64,000 bases of DNA from Sutterella sp047777475 (GCA_047777475.1 JBKEET010000002.1:248001-312000), one strand, 5' to 3'. Shown: positions 7,721 through 16,823, numbered from the stretch's first letter. The notes: generated from the letters alone by a model not told the origin. A program made the numbers and translations.

Positions 7721-9796
7721 CTAGGCGGCTAAAAAGTTGTTCTTGGCGTCAAACCATCGCCGCGCGTGCTTCAGGGCGCTTTCCCGGTCCGAAGCGAGCC
7801 ATCGCTCGGCCGTTTTCTGCGCTGCGGCGAGCAGCGCCCCGTCGCGGCTCAGGTCGGCGAAGCGCAGCATCGGCATGCCGGACTGGCGCTCGCCCAGGAA
7901 CTCGCCCGGGCCCCTGAGCTCGAGGTCGCGCCGGGCGATCTCGAAGCCGTCCGTGGTTTCGCGGATCACCTTGAGGCGCTCCTTGCCCGTTTCGGAGATG
8001 TCGTCGCCGTAAAGGAGCACGCAGGCGCTCCTCGCGGCGCCGCGCCCGACGCGGCCGCGGAGCTGGTGGAGCTGCGCGAGGCCGAAGCGCTCGGCGTGCT
8101 CGATCACCATGAGGCTCGCGTTGGGCACGTCGACGCCCACCTCGATCACCGTCGTGGCGACGAGCACTTTGATCTCGCCAGCGGCAAAGGCATTCATCAC
8201 GCGGTCCTTCTCGGCGGGGTCGAGCCCGCTGTGCACGAGCCCGACGGTGAGCTCGGGGAGCTTGGCCGCGAGCTCGTCGCGGCACTGCGTCGCGGGCGTC
8301 AGGTCGAGCTTTTCGCTCTCTTCGATGAGCGGGCAGACCCAGTAGGCCTGGTGGCCCTGGGCGGCCACGGCGCGCAGCACGCCGAGCACCTGGTCGCGGT
8401 GCGCCAGGCGCATCACCTTGGTGAGCACGGGCGTGCGGCCGGGCGGCAGCTCGTCGATCACCGACACGTCAAGGTCGGCGAGGTAGCTCATCGCCAGCGT
8501 GCGCGGAATGGGCGTCGCCGAAAGCATGAGCATGTGCGGCATCGTGCCGCCGGCATCGCCCGAGCGCATGGCCAGGCGCTGCGCGACGCCGAAGCGGTGC
8601 TGCTCGTCGACGATCGCGAGCGCCAGGTCGGCGAAGCGGACGCCGTCCTGGATCAGCGCATGCGTGCCGACGGTGAGCTGCGCCTCGCCCGACGCGATGG
8701 CGGCAAGCGCGGCTTTTTTCTCGGCGCTCTTGAGCTTCCCGGTGAGCCAGGTCACCTTCACGCCGATCGGCTCGAGCCAGGCGCGCAGTTTGCTGAAGTG
8801 CTGCTCGGCAAGGATTTCGGTCGGGGCCATGAGCGAGGCCTGGTGCCCGGCGGCGATCGCGCGCAGCGCGGCCATCGCCGCCACCACGGTCTTGCCGCAG
8901 CCGACGTCGCCCTGCACGAGGCGGTGCATCGGGCGCTCGAGCGCCATGTCGCGGGCGATTTCCGCGCTCACGCGCTTCTGCGCGCCGGTGAGCGCGAAGG
9001 GCAGGGACTTGAGAAAGCGATCGAGCAGCGGGCACTCGCCGTCGGGGACTGCCGCGGCGCGGTGCTCCTGCGCGAGGGCGCGCATCTCTTTAAGAGTGAT
9101 CTGCTGCGCGACGAGCTCGTCGAAGATGAGCCGGCGCCACGCCGGGCAGGTGCGGTTCTGCAGCCCTTCGGTGTCGGCGCCCGCGGGCGGGTTGTGGAGG
9201 TATTCGAGCGAGGCCTTGAGGCCGGGCAGGCCGAGTTCCTCGGCAACGCCCTTGGGCAGCAGGTCGGAAATCTCGAGGTCGAGCAGGGCGCGCGCGATGC
9301 GCTTGCGCAGCCAGCGCTGCTGGATGCCTTCGCCCGCGGGATAGACGGGCGTGAGCGCCTTCGGCAGCTCGCTGCGCGCGGCGCTCCCGGAGCGCACCCT
9401 CGGGTGCACCATCTCGAGCTCGCCGCGCCAGCCCTGGCGCACTTCGCCGAAGGCGCGGACCTGCGTGCCTTCCGCAAGCGTCGAGAGCATCGAGGGGAAA
9501 TAATGGATGAAGCGCAGCACGAGCATGCCCGTGTCGTCGCTGATGTGCGCAACGAGCTGCGAGCCGAAACGCGTCGTCACGATGTTGCGCGCCGTCACGC
9601 GGCCCTCCACCTGTACGGTCACGCCGGGCGCGAGCGAGCCGATCGGCGCAACGGCCGTTTCGTCTTCGTAGCGCAGCGGCAGGTGCAGGACGAAGTCCCA
9701 GTCGCTCGAGAGGCCGAGTTTTTCAAGGCGCACGCTGAGCGGCTCGAGCTTGCCCTGACGGATGACGCCGGCGGTTTTCTTGACAGTGGTGGGCAT
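7721..9796 (-). CDS. recG: ATP-dependent DNA helicase RecG
   Basis: RecG is a double-strand DNA translocase that remodels stalled replication forks and Holliday junctions. The 691-residue product has the N-terminal wedge/OB domain (about residues 60-150) and then the SF2 motor. Walker A reads GDVGCGKT at 296-303, with cysteine in place of the more usual serine. Motif II is DEQHRFG near residue 395, and a helicase C-terminal domain with the QLHQLRGRVGRG arginine-finger motif follows. It is full length. Confidence 0.96.
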   Translation of the reverse strand: MPTTVKKTAGVIRQGKLEPLSVRLEKLGLSSDWDFVLHLPLRYEDETAVAPIGSLAPGVTVQVEGRVTARNIVTTRFGSQLVAHISDDTGMLVLRFIHYFPSMLSTLAEGTQVRAFGEVRQGWRGELEMVHPRVRSGSAARSELPKALTPVYPAGEGIQQRWLRKRIARALLDLEISDLLPKGVAEELGLPGLKASLEYLHNPPAGADTEGLQNRTCPAWRRLIFDELVAQQITLKEMRALAQEHRAAAVPDGECPLLDRFLKSLPFALTGAQKRVSAEIARDMALERPMHRLVQGDVGCGKTVVAAMAALRAIAAGHQASLMAPTEILAEQHFSKLRAWLEPIGVKVTWLTGKLKSAEKKAALAAIASGEAQLTVGTHALIQDGVRFADLALAIVDEQHRFGVAQRLAMRSGDAGGTMPHMLMLSATPIPRTLAMSYLADLDVSVIDELPPGRTPVLTKVMRLAHRDQVLGVLRAVAAQGHQAYWVCPLIEESEKLDLTPATQCRDELAAKLPELTVGLVHSGLDPAEKDRVMNAFAAGEIKVLVATTVIEVGVDVPNASLMVIEHAERFGLAQLHQLRGRVGRGAARSACVLLYGDDISETGKERLKVIRETTDGFEIARRDLELRGPGEFLGERQSGMPMLRFADLSRDGALLAAAQKTAERWLASDRESALKHARRWFDAKNNFLAA

Positions 9797-10552
9797 GAGC
9801 GGTGAGCGAAAAGGCCTCCGTGCCGGAGGGACAGGAGGGATTAAGCAAATTTCTATTAATAAAAGATGGTCGATAGTTTACACGACTATCAGCATATATT
9901 CAATTTGCTATGACGCCTTAATATACGTATTTATGCTTAATAATAAAATTTTGTCCGAACGTTTGTTTTTCGGGGCGGAATGCGGACAAACCCTCGCCGT
10001 ATGACTAAAGGGATAGGACTTAGTACGGAGTAAAAAAGCCCTTTCCGGACGGGATAAGCGCGTTACTGAAATTGATGCGGATCAAAACTGAAAAGACTTC
10101 GGCCGAAGGCGTTCTGCCTTTCTGAATCAGACGTTTGGAGAGAATCTTTCAAACCGAGGACATGGGGTTTCCCCGAATATGGAACAGGGTGCGCCGCCAT
10201 TAAACTGCCGAGTGTAAAAAGAAGGCAGTCCCGGCCTTCTGAATAAATCTGATCAGTATTTTGATTACGTATTAATGCGTAATTCAGCGGACCGGGAAAA
10301 GTAAAGTTTGCTTTTCCTTTGACTTTGGAAAGGAAAAGGAGCGGATTGCGGCGGCGTCTTAAGGAAAGATGCCAAAGGCGCCGCCCGAGACGTTACAATT
10401 TATTTCTTAATCAAAACCTGTGCGCGCCGAGGATCCTCAGCCGAAGCGCGCTGATTCGCCCGCAGCGGGCGATTCAATGGATTTGACCCCGTGGCGAGCG
10501 GCCCGAACCCAGAGCCGCCGTCACAGTCTTTGGATCTAGGAGACCATTGGAA
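9797..10552. other. 750-bp AT-richer intergenic and regulatory region upstream of frdA
   Basis: No convincing coding frame is present on either strand. The region is clearly AT-richer than its flanks, especially at 9840-9960. It holds a perfect FNR-type site (10072-10085), an inverted repeat GATAGT-N7-ACTATC at 9872-9890, and a palindrome-like ATTACG-N8-CGTAAT at 10264-10283. It is also where a fumarate-reductase cytochrome b gene (frdC) would be expected in a Wolinella-type operon, but none is encoded here. Confidence 0.7.
10072..10085. promoter_or_regulatory. FNR/ANR-type binding site
   Basis: The sequence TTGATGCGGATCAA matches the FNR consensus TTGAT-N4-ATCAA with no mismatch. It lies about 470 bp upstream of the frdA start in a long gene-free region, consistent with oxygen-responsive control of the fumarate-respiration genes. 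The long distance implies a long leader or a second promoter. No transcription start can be assigned. Confidence 0.65.
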
Positions 10553-12538
10553 ATGAAGATTATTTACACCGACGTGCTCGTGATCGGTGGCGGTCTTGCT
10601 GGTCTGCGCATGGCTGTTGCAGCCAAGCGCCGCGGCCATGACGCGATCGTCTTGTCCCTCGTGCCGCCGAAGCGCAGCCATTCGAAGGCCGCCCAGGGCG
10701 GCATGCAGGCTTCGCTCGCCAACGTGATTAAGGGTGTGGGCGACAACGAAGACATCCACTTCGCCGACACGGTCCGCGGCTCCGACTGGGGCGCCGATCA
10801 GGAAGTCGTGCGCATGTTCGTGAACACCTCTCCGAAGGCGGTTCGCGAGCTGGCTGCCTGGGGCGTGCCCTGGAGCCGCATCACTCCGGGCGACCGTCAG
10901 GTCATTATCAATGGTGAGAAGGTCACGATCACTGAGCGCAAAGAGGCCGCCGGCCTTATCGCCCAGCGCGACTTCGGCGGCACGAAGAAGTGGCGCACGT
11001 GCTACGTGTCCGACTGCACGGGCCACGCCATGCTCAATGCGGTTTCCGACCGCATCATCGCCGAGCACGTTCCTGTTATCGAGCGTGTTGAGGCCCTCCG
11101 CCTGATTCACGACGGCAAGCGCTGCTACGGCGCCATCGTCCGCGATCTGATCACGGGCGAGCTGCTCGCTTATGTTTCCAAGGCCACGGCGCTTGCGACC
11201 GGCGGCACCGGCCGCATCTACCGCGTGACGACGAACGCCGTCATCTGCGAAGGCACGGGCTATGACCTCGCCCTGCAGACGGGCGTTGCTCCGCTCGGCA
11301 ACATGGAAGCCATTCAGTTCCACCCGACCGGCATTTTCCCGGCCGGCATTCTGGTGACGGAAGGCTGCCGCGGCGACGGCGGCCTGCTGCGCGACGTTGA
11401 CGGCCACCGCTTCATGCCGGACGTCGAGCCCGAGAAGAAGGAACTCGCTTCCCGCGACGTGGTTTCCCGCCGCATGGAAGAGCGCATTGCCCAGGGCAAG
11501 GGTGTCAAGAGCCGCTACGGCGAGCACCTCTGGCTCGACATCACGCTGCTCGGCGAGCACCACATCAAGCACAAGCTCCGCGAGGTTTACGAAATCTGCC
11601 ATTACTTCCTCGGCGTTGACCCGACGAAGGAATGGATTCCGGTGCGTCCGGCCCAGCACTACACGATGGGCGGCGTGCGCACGAAGCCGTCCGGAGAGAG
11701 CCCGACGCTCAAGGGCCTGTTCGCTGCCGGCGAAGCGGCCTGCTGGGATATGCACGGCTTCAACCGCCTGGGCGGCAACTCTGTCGCCGAGACCGTGGTG
11801 GCCGGCATGATCGTCGGCGAGTACATCGCTGACTTCTGCGACAAGCCTGAGAACGGCATCGACATCCCGACGTCGCTCATTTACGACGCGCTGCGCAAGG
11901 AGCAGGAACACCTCGACTCCTTCAAGAAGAACACGGGCTCCGAGGACGCTTACAAGATCCGCACCCGCATGCAGGAAATCATGACGACCAAGATCGGCAT
12001 TTTCCGCAAGGGCAAGGACATGGAATCGGCCGTTTCCGAGCTCGAGGACCTCTACAAGAAGTCCTTCCAGGTGCCGGTTGCCGACGTTGTCGGCCCGAAC
12101 CCGCAGCTCATCTATGCGTACCGCACCCAGAAGATGCTGCGCATTGCCCTGACGGTTGCCTGCGGCGCTCTCGCCCGCAAGGAATCCCGCGGCGCTCACT
12201 ACCGCGAGGACTATCCGGTGCGCGACGACGTCAACTGGCTGTGCCGCACGCTGGCCACTTGGAAGGAAGGCGACACGCTGCCGACGCTCTCCTACCAGAA
12301 GCTCGACATCTCCAAGATGGAGCTTCCTCCGGGATTCCGCGGCTACGGCGTCAAGAACTACATCGCCAATCCGGAATCCGCGAAGCGTCAGGCCGAAGTC
12401 GATGCGATCCGCGCCAAGATGGAAAAGGAAGGCGCCGACCGCTTCGCCATTCAGGACGCGCTTATGCCTTACCAGCAGCTGCTTCCGAAGCGCCTGCGCG
12501 GCAAGAACGAACGCATTGATGAACCGCTGAAAGATTAA
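10553..12538 (+). CDS. frdA: Fumarate reductase flavoprotein subunit FrdA (epsilonproteobacterial type)
   Basis: FrdA is the catalytic subunit that reduces fumarate to succinate at the membrane. The 661-residue protein has the N-terminal FAD motif VIGGGLAGLR, the covalent-FAD histidine in KRSHSKAAQGG, and the substrate-site segments FHPTGIFPAGILVTEG and MHGFNRLGGNSV. With the ATG at 10553 the FAD histidine is H43, the position in Wolinella succinogenes FrdA, whose N-terminus (MKVQYCDSLVIGGG) aligns directly. A TTG at 10547 is closer to the AGGAG sequence and is a possible alternative start. No frdC gene precedes it. It is followed 18 bp later by frdB. Confidence 0.95.
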   Translation: MKIIYTDVLVIGGGLAGLRMAVAAKRRGHDAIVLSLVPPKRSHSKAAQGGMQASLANVIKGVGDNEDIHFADTVRGSDWGADQEVVRMFVNTSPKAVRELAAWGVPWSRITPGDRQVIINGEKVTITERKEAAGLIAQRDFGGTKKWRTCYVSDCTGHAMLNAVSDRIIAEHVPVIERVEALRLIHDGKRCYGAIVRDLITGELLAYVSKATALATGGTGRIYRVTTNAVICEGTGYDLALQTGVAPLGNMEAIQFHPTGIFPAGILVTEGCRGDGGLLRDVDGHRFMPDVEPEKKELASRDVVSRRMEERIAQGKGVKSRYGEHLWLDITLLGEHHIKHKLREVYEICHYFLGVDPTKEWIPVRPAQHYTMGGVRTKPSGESPTLKGLFAAGEAACWDMHGFNRLGGNSVAETVVAGMIVGEYIADFCDKPENGIDIPTSLIYDALRKEQEHLDSFKKNTGSEDAYKIRTRMQEIMTTKIGIFRKGKDMESAVSELEDLYKKSFQVPVADVVGPNPQLIYAYRTQKMLRIALTVACGALARKESRGAHYREDYPVRDDVNWLCRTLATWKEGDTLPTLSYQKLDISKMELPPGFRGYGVKNYIANPESAKRQAEVDAIRAKMEKEGADRFAIQDALMPYQQLLPKRLRGKNERIDEPLKD

Positions 12539-12556
12539 TTGGGAGTTTGAAGTCAA

Positions 12557-13372
12557 ATGGCTGACACTCAGAACAACGCTACGAAAAAGCATCGCATGCT
12601 GAAAATCAGCATTCTGCGCTTCAACCCGCAGGATCCTGAAAGCGTGCCTCACATGCAGACCTATGAACTCGAGGAATCGGACTCGATGACCCTGTTTATC
12701 GCGCTTAACGAGCTGCGCGACACCCAGGACCCGACCCTCCAGTTCGACTTCGTGTGCCGCGCCGGCATCTGCGGCTCGTGCGCCATGATGATCAACGGCA
12801 AGCCGGGCCTGGCCTGCCGCACGCTGACGCGCGACCTGCCGACCGAGTTCACGCTCGCCCCGCTGCCGGCTTTCGAGCTGATCGGCGACCTGTCCGTGAA
12901 CACCGGCAAGTGGATGCGCAACATGTCCGAGCGCATGGAAACCTGGGTTCACATGAAGGAAGAAGAGATCGACCTGCGCAAGAAGGAAGAGCCGATGGAT
13001 CCGCAGCTTGCTGAGGACCTGTACGTTCTCGACCGCTGCGTGGAGTGCGGCTGCTGCATCGCCGGCTGCGGCACGGTGCGCATCCGCCCGGACTTCGTCG
13101 GCGGCGTCGGCATCAACAAGATCGCCCGCTTCCGCCTGGATCCGCGCGACACCCGCAACGACGCCGACTACTACGAGCTCGTCGGCGACGAGTCCGGCGT
13201 GTTCGGCTGCATGTCCCTCCTTGCCTGCCACGATTTCTGCCCGAAGCAGCTTCCGCTGAAGACGCAGATTGCCTTCATCCGCCGCAAGATGGCGGAGCAG
13301 GGCGTGCGCGGCTATGACAAGGTTCTGCCGACCCAAAAAAAGGCTATTCCCATCAAGCCGGTTAGGCAGTAA
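12557..13372 (+). CDS. frdB: Fumarate reductase iron-sulfur subunit FrdB
   Basis: FrdB carries electrons from quinol to FrdA. In the 271-residue product the [2Fe-2S] cysteines are C67, C72, C75 and C87 (CRAGICGSC...LAC). The second motif is C161-x2-C164-x2-C167-x3-C171, and the third is C218, C224 and C228 (CMSLLACHDFC). Sequence and spacing follow Wolinella FrdB, with about 10 extra N-terminal and 20 extra C-terminal residues. All cluster ligands are present, so the subunit should be functional, but the membrane anchor it should dock to is not encoded nearby. Confidence 0.95.
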   Translation: MADTQNNATKKHRMLKISILRFNPQDPESVPHMQTYELEESDSMTLFIALNELRDTQDPTLQFDFVCRAGICGSCAMMINGKPGLACRTLTRDLPTEFTLAPLPAFELIGDLSVNTGKWMRNMSERMETWVHMKEEEIDLRKKEEPMDPQLAEDLYVLDRCVECGCCIAGCGTVRIRPDFVGGVGINKIARFRLDPRDTRNDADYYELVGDESGVFGCMSLLACHDFCPKQLPLKTQIAFIRRKMAEQGVRGYDKVLPTQKKAIPIKPVRQ

Positions 13373-13386
13373 TATGTAGTTTATAT

Positions 13387-13474
13387 CTGCGGGCATACCT
13401 CTTTTAGGAGGAATGCCCGCAGGTAGAAGAGACCCCTGGTTCTTGCCTCAGGACCAAATTGATAGGCAAGAACC
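13387..13474 (+). terminator. Two tandem hairpins between frdB and aspA
   Basis: The first hairpin pairs CTGCGGGCAT (13387-13396) with ATGCCCGCAG (13413-13422). The second pairs GGTTCTTGCCT (13438-13448) with AGGCAAGAACC (13464-13474). The second is followed by GGGACTTTTAAAA. They may terminate or attenuate frdAB transcription, or act as processing sites between frdB and aspA. The missing clean U-tract makes the terminator call tentative. Confidence 0.5.
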
Positions 13475-13545
13475 GGGACTTTTAAAACGTAAGGTGTGAG
13501 GCAGAAGCCGAAAGCCTTACAGGGGTAATTTGAGGAGCATTAACA

Positions 13546-14943
13546 ATGTCTCGTATTGAAAGCGATTTCCTTGGCGAACTCGAGATTCCTGACGACGCCT
13601 ACTACGGTGTTCAGACGATGCGCGGCAAGCACAATTTCAAGATCACTGAAATGCCGATGTCGCAGGAACCGTTCTTCATCATCGCCTTCGGCTATGTGAA
13701 GAAGGCCGCCGCCATGGCCAACAAGGAACTCGGCAACATCCCCGCTGATGTCGCTGACGCGCTGATCTGGGCCTGCGACCAGCTGATCGCCGGCAAGTAC
13801 CAGGATCAGTTCGTGACCGACTGGCTCCAGGGCGGTGCCGGCACGTCCACGAACATGAACGTCAACGAAGTGATCTGCAGCCTCGCCTGCGAGCACCTCG
13901 GCTACCCGAAGGGAGACAAGAGGGTTTCCCCGAACGACCACGCCAACTTCGGCCAGTCCACGAACGACACCTATCCGACGGCTTTCCACCTCTCCCTGAT
14001 CCTTCGCTCCAACGTCCTCCTCAAGGCCGTTGAAGAGCTCGTCAAGAGCTTCTACAAGAAGGCTGAAGAGTCCAAGAACATCCTGAAGATGGGCCGCACC
14101 CACCTGCAGGACGCCGTCCCGATGAGCTTCGGCCAGGAATTCCACGGCTGGGGCCACACCATCGAAGACGAAATCAAGACGATCAAGGAAGCTCAGGAAC
14201 ACCTGAAGATCGTCAACCTCGGCGGCACGGCCATCGGCACCTGCGTGACGGCTCACCCCGACTATCCGGCTCTCGCTGTCAAGCACCTCGCTGAGCTCAC
14301 CGGCATTGACTTCCGCAACAGCGACGACCTCGTTGCCGCCACGTCTGACTGCGGCGCCTATGTCGCCCTGTCCTCCGCGATCAAGAGCCTCGCCATCAAG
14401 CTCACGAAGGTCTGCAACGACCTCCGCCTGCTGGCTTCCGGCCCCCGCACGGGTCTCTCCGAGATCGTTCTGCCGCAGCTCCAGCCGGGCAGCTCGATCA
14501 TGCCGGGCAAGGTCAACCCCGTTATCCCGGAAGTGACCAACCAGGCCTCCTTCCTCGCTATCGGCCTTGACACGACCGTCATGCTCGCCGCTTCCGCCGG
14601 CCAGCTCGAGCTCAATGTGATGGAGCCTGTCATCACGTTCGCTCTGTATCTCTCCATGAAGGTTCTGACGAACGCCTGCATCGAGCTTCGCGAGAAGTGC
14701 GTTGACGGCATCGTCATCAACGGTGAGCACACGAAGGACCTCGTGATGAACTCTCTCGGCATCGTGACGCTGCTGAAGCCGCACTTCGGCTACAAGCCCT
14801 GCGCCGCGGTCTCCCGCGAAGGCTTCCTCACCGGCAAGTCCCTGCACCAGCTCGTCGTCGTCGAGAAGAAGATGATGACCCAGGAACAGTGGGACAAGAC
14901 GTTCACGTACGAGAACCTCATCAACCCGAAGTTCGTGCGCTAA
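13546..14943 (+). CDS. aspA: Aspartate ammonia-lyase AspA
   Basis: AspA deaminates L-aspartate to fumarate and ammonia, supplying the electron acceptor for FrdAB. The 465-residue protein belongs to the aspartase/fumarase family. Its signature loop GSSIMPGKVNP lies near residues 315-325. GGAGTSTNMN, STNDTYPTAFH and KMGRTHLQDAVP form the other active-site segments. Overall sequence is closer to E. coli AspA than to FumC, for example QLELNVMEPVI and ATSDCGAYV. Its position between frdB and a Dcu carrier supports the aspartase call. Confidence 0.92.
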   Translation: MSRIESDFLGELEIPDDAYYGVQTMRGKHNFKITEMPMSQEPFFIIAFGYVKKAAAMANKELGNIPADVADALIWACDQLIAGKYQDQFVTDWLQGGAGTSTNMNVNEVICSLACEHLGYPKGDKRVSPNDHANFGQSTNDTYPTAFHLSLILRSNVLLKAVEELVKSFYKKAEESKNILKMGRTHLQDAVPMSFGQEFHGWGHTIEDEIKTIKEAQEHLKIVNLGGTAIGTCVTAHPDYPALAVKHLAELTGIDFRNSDDLVAATSDCGAYVALSSAIKSLAIKLTKVCNDLRLLASGPRTGLSEIVLPQLQPGSSIMPGKVNPVIPEVTNQASFLAIGLDTTVMLAASAGQLELNVMEPVITFALYLSMKVLTNACIELREKCVDGIVINGEHTKDLVMNSLGIVTLLKPHFGYKPCAAVSREGFLTGKSLHQLVVVEKKMMTQEQWDKTFTYENLINPKFVR

Positions 14944-14957
14944 TGTCTAGCCTCTAA

Positions 14958-15016
14958 TTCTCGTTCCGACCCGGACGGGCGCCAGCCTGCCCGGGTTTGA
15001 ACGGAATCGGCGAGAA
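14958..15016 (+). terminator. Long interrupted hairpin after aspA
   Basis: The outer arms TTCTCG and CGAGAA and inner arms TTCCG and CGGAA enclose a GC-rich inner stem with CCCGG and GGGCG elements. No U-tract follows, so this could be a processing or attenuation structure between aspA and the Dcu gene rather than a true terminator. Confidence 0.4.
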
Positions 15017-15117
15017 CGGCACAGGACCAAGTTAGACGTGCCGCCATCGCTGTAAATTCCCGACTAACTCCAACAAAAAGAGGACCCGTAAAGCCGATCG
15101 GCTTGTATGGGACTGCT

Positions 15118-16455
15118 ATGGATTTTGTTACTCTTCTTCAGTTCATTGTCCTCCTTGCGGCAATCTTCCTCGGTGTTCGCCTCGGCGGCATCGGCATCGG
15201 CTACGCCGGCGGCGCCGGCGTGCTGATCTTCGGCCTGTGCTTCGGCATGAAGCCGGGCACGGTGCCCTGGGACGTTATCCTGATCATCGCCTCGGTGATT
15301 TCGGCCATTGCTGCCATGCAGCTCGCCGGCGGCCTTGATTACCTCGTCCGCATCGCAGAACGCATTCTCCGCAGCAATCCGAAGTACATTAACTTCCTTG
15401 CTCCCTGCGTTACCTATTTCCTGACGCTCTTCGCCGGCACGGGCCACACGGCCTTCTCGATGATCCCGGTTATCGTCGAAGTTGCCCGCGAACAGCACAT
15501 CCGTCCGTGCGTGCCGCTGTCGATCGCTGTGGTTTCGTCCCAGATCGCCATTACGGCTTCCCCGGTTTCGGCCGCTGTGATTTACATGTCCGGCGTCCTT
15601 GAGAAGTTCGGCTGGTCCTATCCGATGCTGCTCGGCATCTGGATTGTGACGACGTTCATCGGCTGCTGCGTGGTGACCCCGATCGTCATGACGCTCATCT
15701 CCAAGATGGACCTCGACAGCGACCCGGTCTACCTCGAGCGCCTCTCCAAGGGCCTCGTCAAGGCCCCGACGAAGGAAGAGAAGGCTCTTCTGCCGCACGC
15801 CAAGCTCTCCGTGCTCATCTTCCTCCTCGGCGTTCTCGCCGTCGTGTGCTACGCTTCCGCGATTTCGCCGGCTGTCGGCCTGATCAAGCCCGTCATTGTC
15901 GGCCGTGATGCCGCCATTTGGTCCATCATGTTCATCATCGCGACCCTGATCACCATCTGCTGCAAGATCGACACGAGCAAGATCGCTCAGTCGTCCGTCT
16001 TCCAGTCCGGCATGGTCGCCGTGATCTGCGTGTTCGGCGTGGCCTGGCTCGGCGACACGTTCGTTTCGAACCACGTCACTGAGATCAAGTCGATCGCTTC
16101 GACGACCGTTTCTCAGTATCCGGCCCTGCTCGCCGTGGTCTTCTTCGTGGCTTCTATGTTCCTGTATTCTCAGGCTGCTACGGCTAAGGCCATCACGCCG
16201 TCCATCGTTGCCGCCCTCGGCATCACCGCTGCGAACCCCGGCGACTCCTACATGCTCGTCGCTTCCTTCGCCGCTGTGTCCGCCCTGTTCGTCCTTCCGA
16301 CGTACCCGACCCTCCTCGGCGCCGTCCAGATGGACTACACCGGCACGACCCGCATCGGCAAGTATGTGTTCAACCACGCCTTCTTCATCCCTGGCGTGCT
16401 TGCCATTGTGGTCAGCGTTGCGCTCGGCTTCCTGGTCTGCGGCTTCATTCGCTAA
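15118..16455 (+). CDS. Anaerobic C4-dicarboxylate antiporter, DcuA/DcuB family
   Basis: This 445-residue inner-membrane carrier exchanges C4-dicarboxylates such as aspartate or fumarate for succinate. The N-terminus (LLAAIFLGVRLGGIGIGYAG) and the segments TLFAGTGHTAFSMIPVI and QIAITASPVSAA are hallmarks of DcuA/DcuB, with about ten hydrophobic helices. The ATG at 15118 is chosen because it aligns with the family start; its ribosome-binding site is weak. DcuA and DcuB cannot be separated by eye. Placement after aspA suggests coupled aspartate uptake and succinate efflux. Confidence 0.9.
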   Translation: MDFVTLLQFIVLLAAIFLGVRLGGIGIGYAGGAGVLIFGLCFGMKPGTVPWDVILIIASVISAIAAMQLAGGLDYLVRIAERILRSNPKYINFLAPCVTYFLTLFAGTGHTAFSMIPVIVEVAREQHIRPCVPLSIAVVSSQIAITASPVSAAVIYMSGVLEKFGWSYPMLLGIWIVTTFIGCCVVTPIVMTLISKMDLDSDPVYLERLSKGLVKAPTKEEKALLPHAKLSVLIFLLGVLAVVCYASAISPAVGLIKPVIVGRDAAIWSIMFIIATLITICCKIDTSKIAQSSVFQSGMVAVICVFGVAWLGDTFVSNHVTEIKSIASTTVSQYPALLAVVFFVASMFLYSQAATAKAITPSIVAALGITAANPGDSYMLVASFAAVSALFVLPTYPTLLGAVQMDYTGTTRIGKYVFNHAFFIPGVLAIVVSVALGFLVCGFIR

Positions 16456-16489
16456 GACTGAACCCGGCCTGAAACTGAGTTAAAAGCTC

Positions 16490-16521
16490 AAGCCCTCGAT
16501 CCTTCGGGACCGGGGGCTTTT
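16490..16521 (+). terminator. Terminator after the dcuA/B gene
   Basis: A GC-rich stem (AGCCC...GGGCT with inner pairs) around a TTCG tetraloop is followed by TTTTCG. It closes the frd-aspA-dcu block. Confidence 0.75.
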
Positions 16522-16605
16522 CGCGTTAAAGGGGACAGGAAAAAGGGGAGAGAAAAGCGGACAGAAGAAAAGGGCGCCCGCCGCAGCGAGCGCCCTCAAG
16601 GGAGC

Positions 16606-16695
16606 TGGTCCCGGAAACGGGGGTCGAACCCGTACGCCCTTTTACCGGCGGCGGATTTTAAGTCCGCTACGTCTACCAATTCCGTCATTCCGGGA
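16606..16695 (-). tRNA. tRNA-Leu (UAA)
   Basis: The 90-nt class II tRNA has a long variable arm, an anticodon loop CTTAAAA giving UAA, the GGTTCGACC T-loop, and an encoded CCA end. It is the first gene of a minus-strand tRNA cluster preceding the SNF2 gene. Confidence 0.93.
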
Positions 16696-16703
16696 CGGCA
16701 CAT

Positions 16704-16740
16704 ATGAAAAAAGGGGAAGATCTCTTCCCCTTTTTCCTTT
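16704..16740 (-). terminator. Terminator for the tRNA-Gly/Cys cluster
   Basis: A perfect A/T-flanked palindrome (AAAAAAGGGGAAGA with TCTTCCCCTTTTTT) lies just downstream of the tRNA-Gly gene on the minus strand. It could act in either direction. Confidence 0.75.
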
Positions 16741-16746
16741 TGAAAC

Positions 16747-16822
16747 TGGAGCGGGAGACGAGGTTCGAACTCGCGACCTCAACCATGGCAAGGTTGCGCT
16801 CTGCCAGCTGAGCTACTCCCGC
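16747..16822 (-). tRNA. tRNA-Gly (GCC), copy 1
   Basis: The 76-nt cloverleaf starts GCGGGAGTAGCTCAG and has anticodon loop TTGCCAT (GCC), T-loop GTTCGAAC and an encoded CCA. It is identical to the three other tRNA-Gly genes in the window. Confidence 0.95.
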
Positions 16823-16823
16823 T

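Noticed and set aside
9762..10546. A hidden frdC (cytochrome b) gene upstream of frdA
   Set aside because: No frame of adequate length with multiple hydrophobic helices and histidines exists; the region is AT-rich and full of stops.
10400..13396. 998-codon open frame on the minus strand opposite frdA-frdB
   Set aside because: It is the antisense shadow of two clear, motif-complete genes in high-GC DNA; its protein shows low-complexity Ala/Val/Arg/Asp composition and no family motif.
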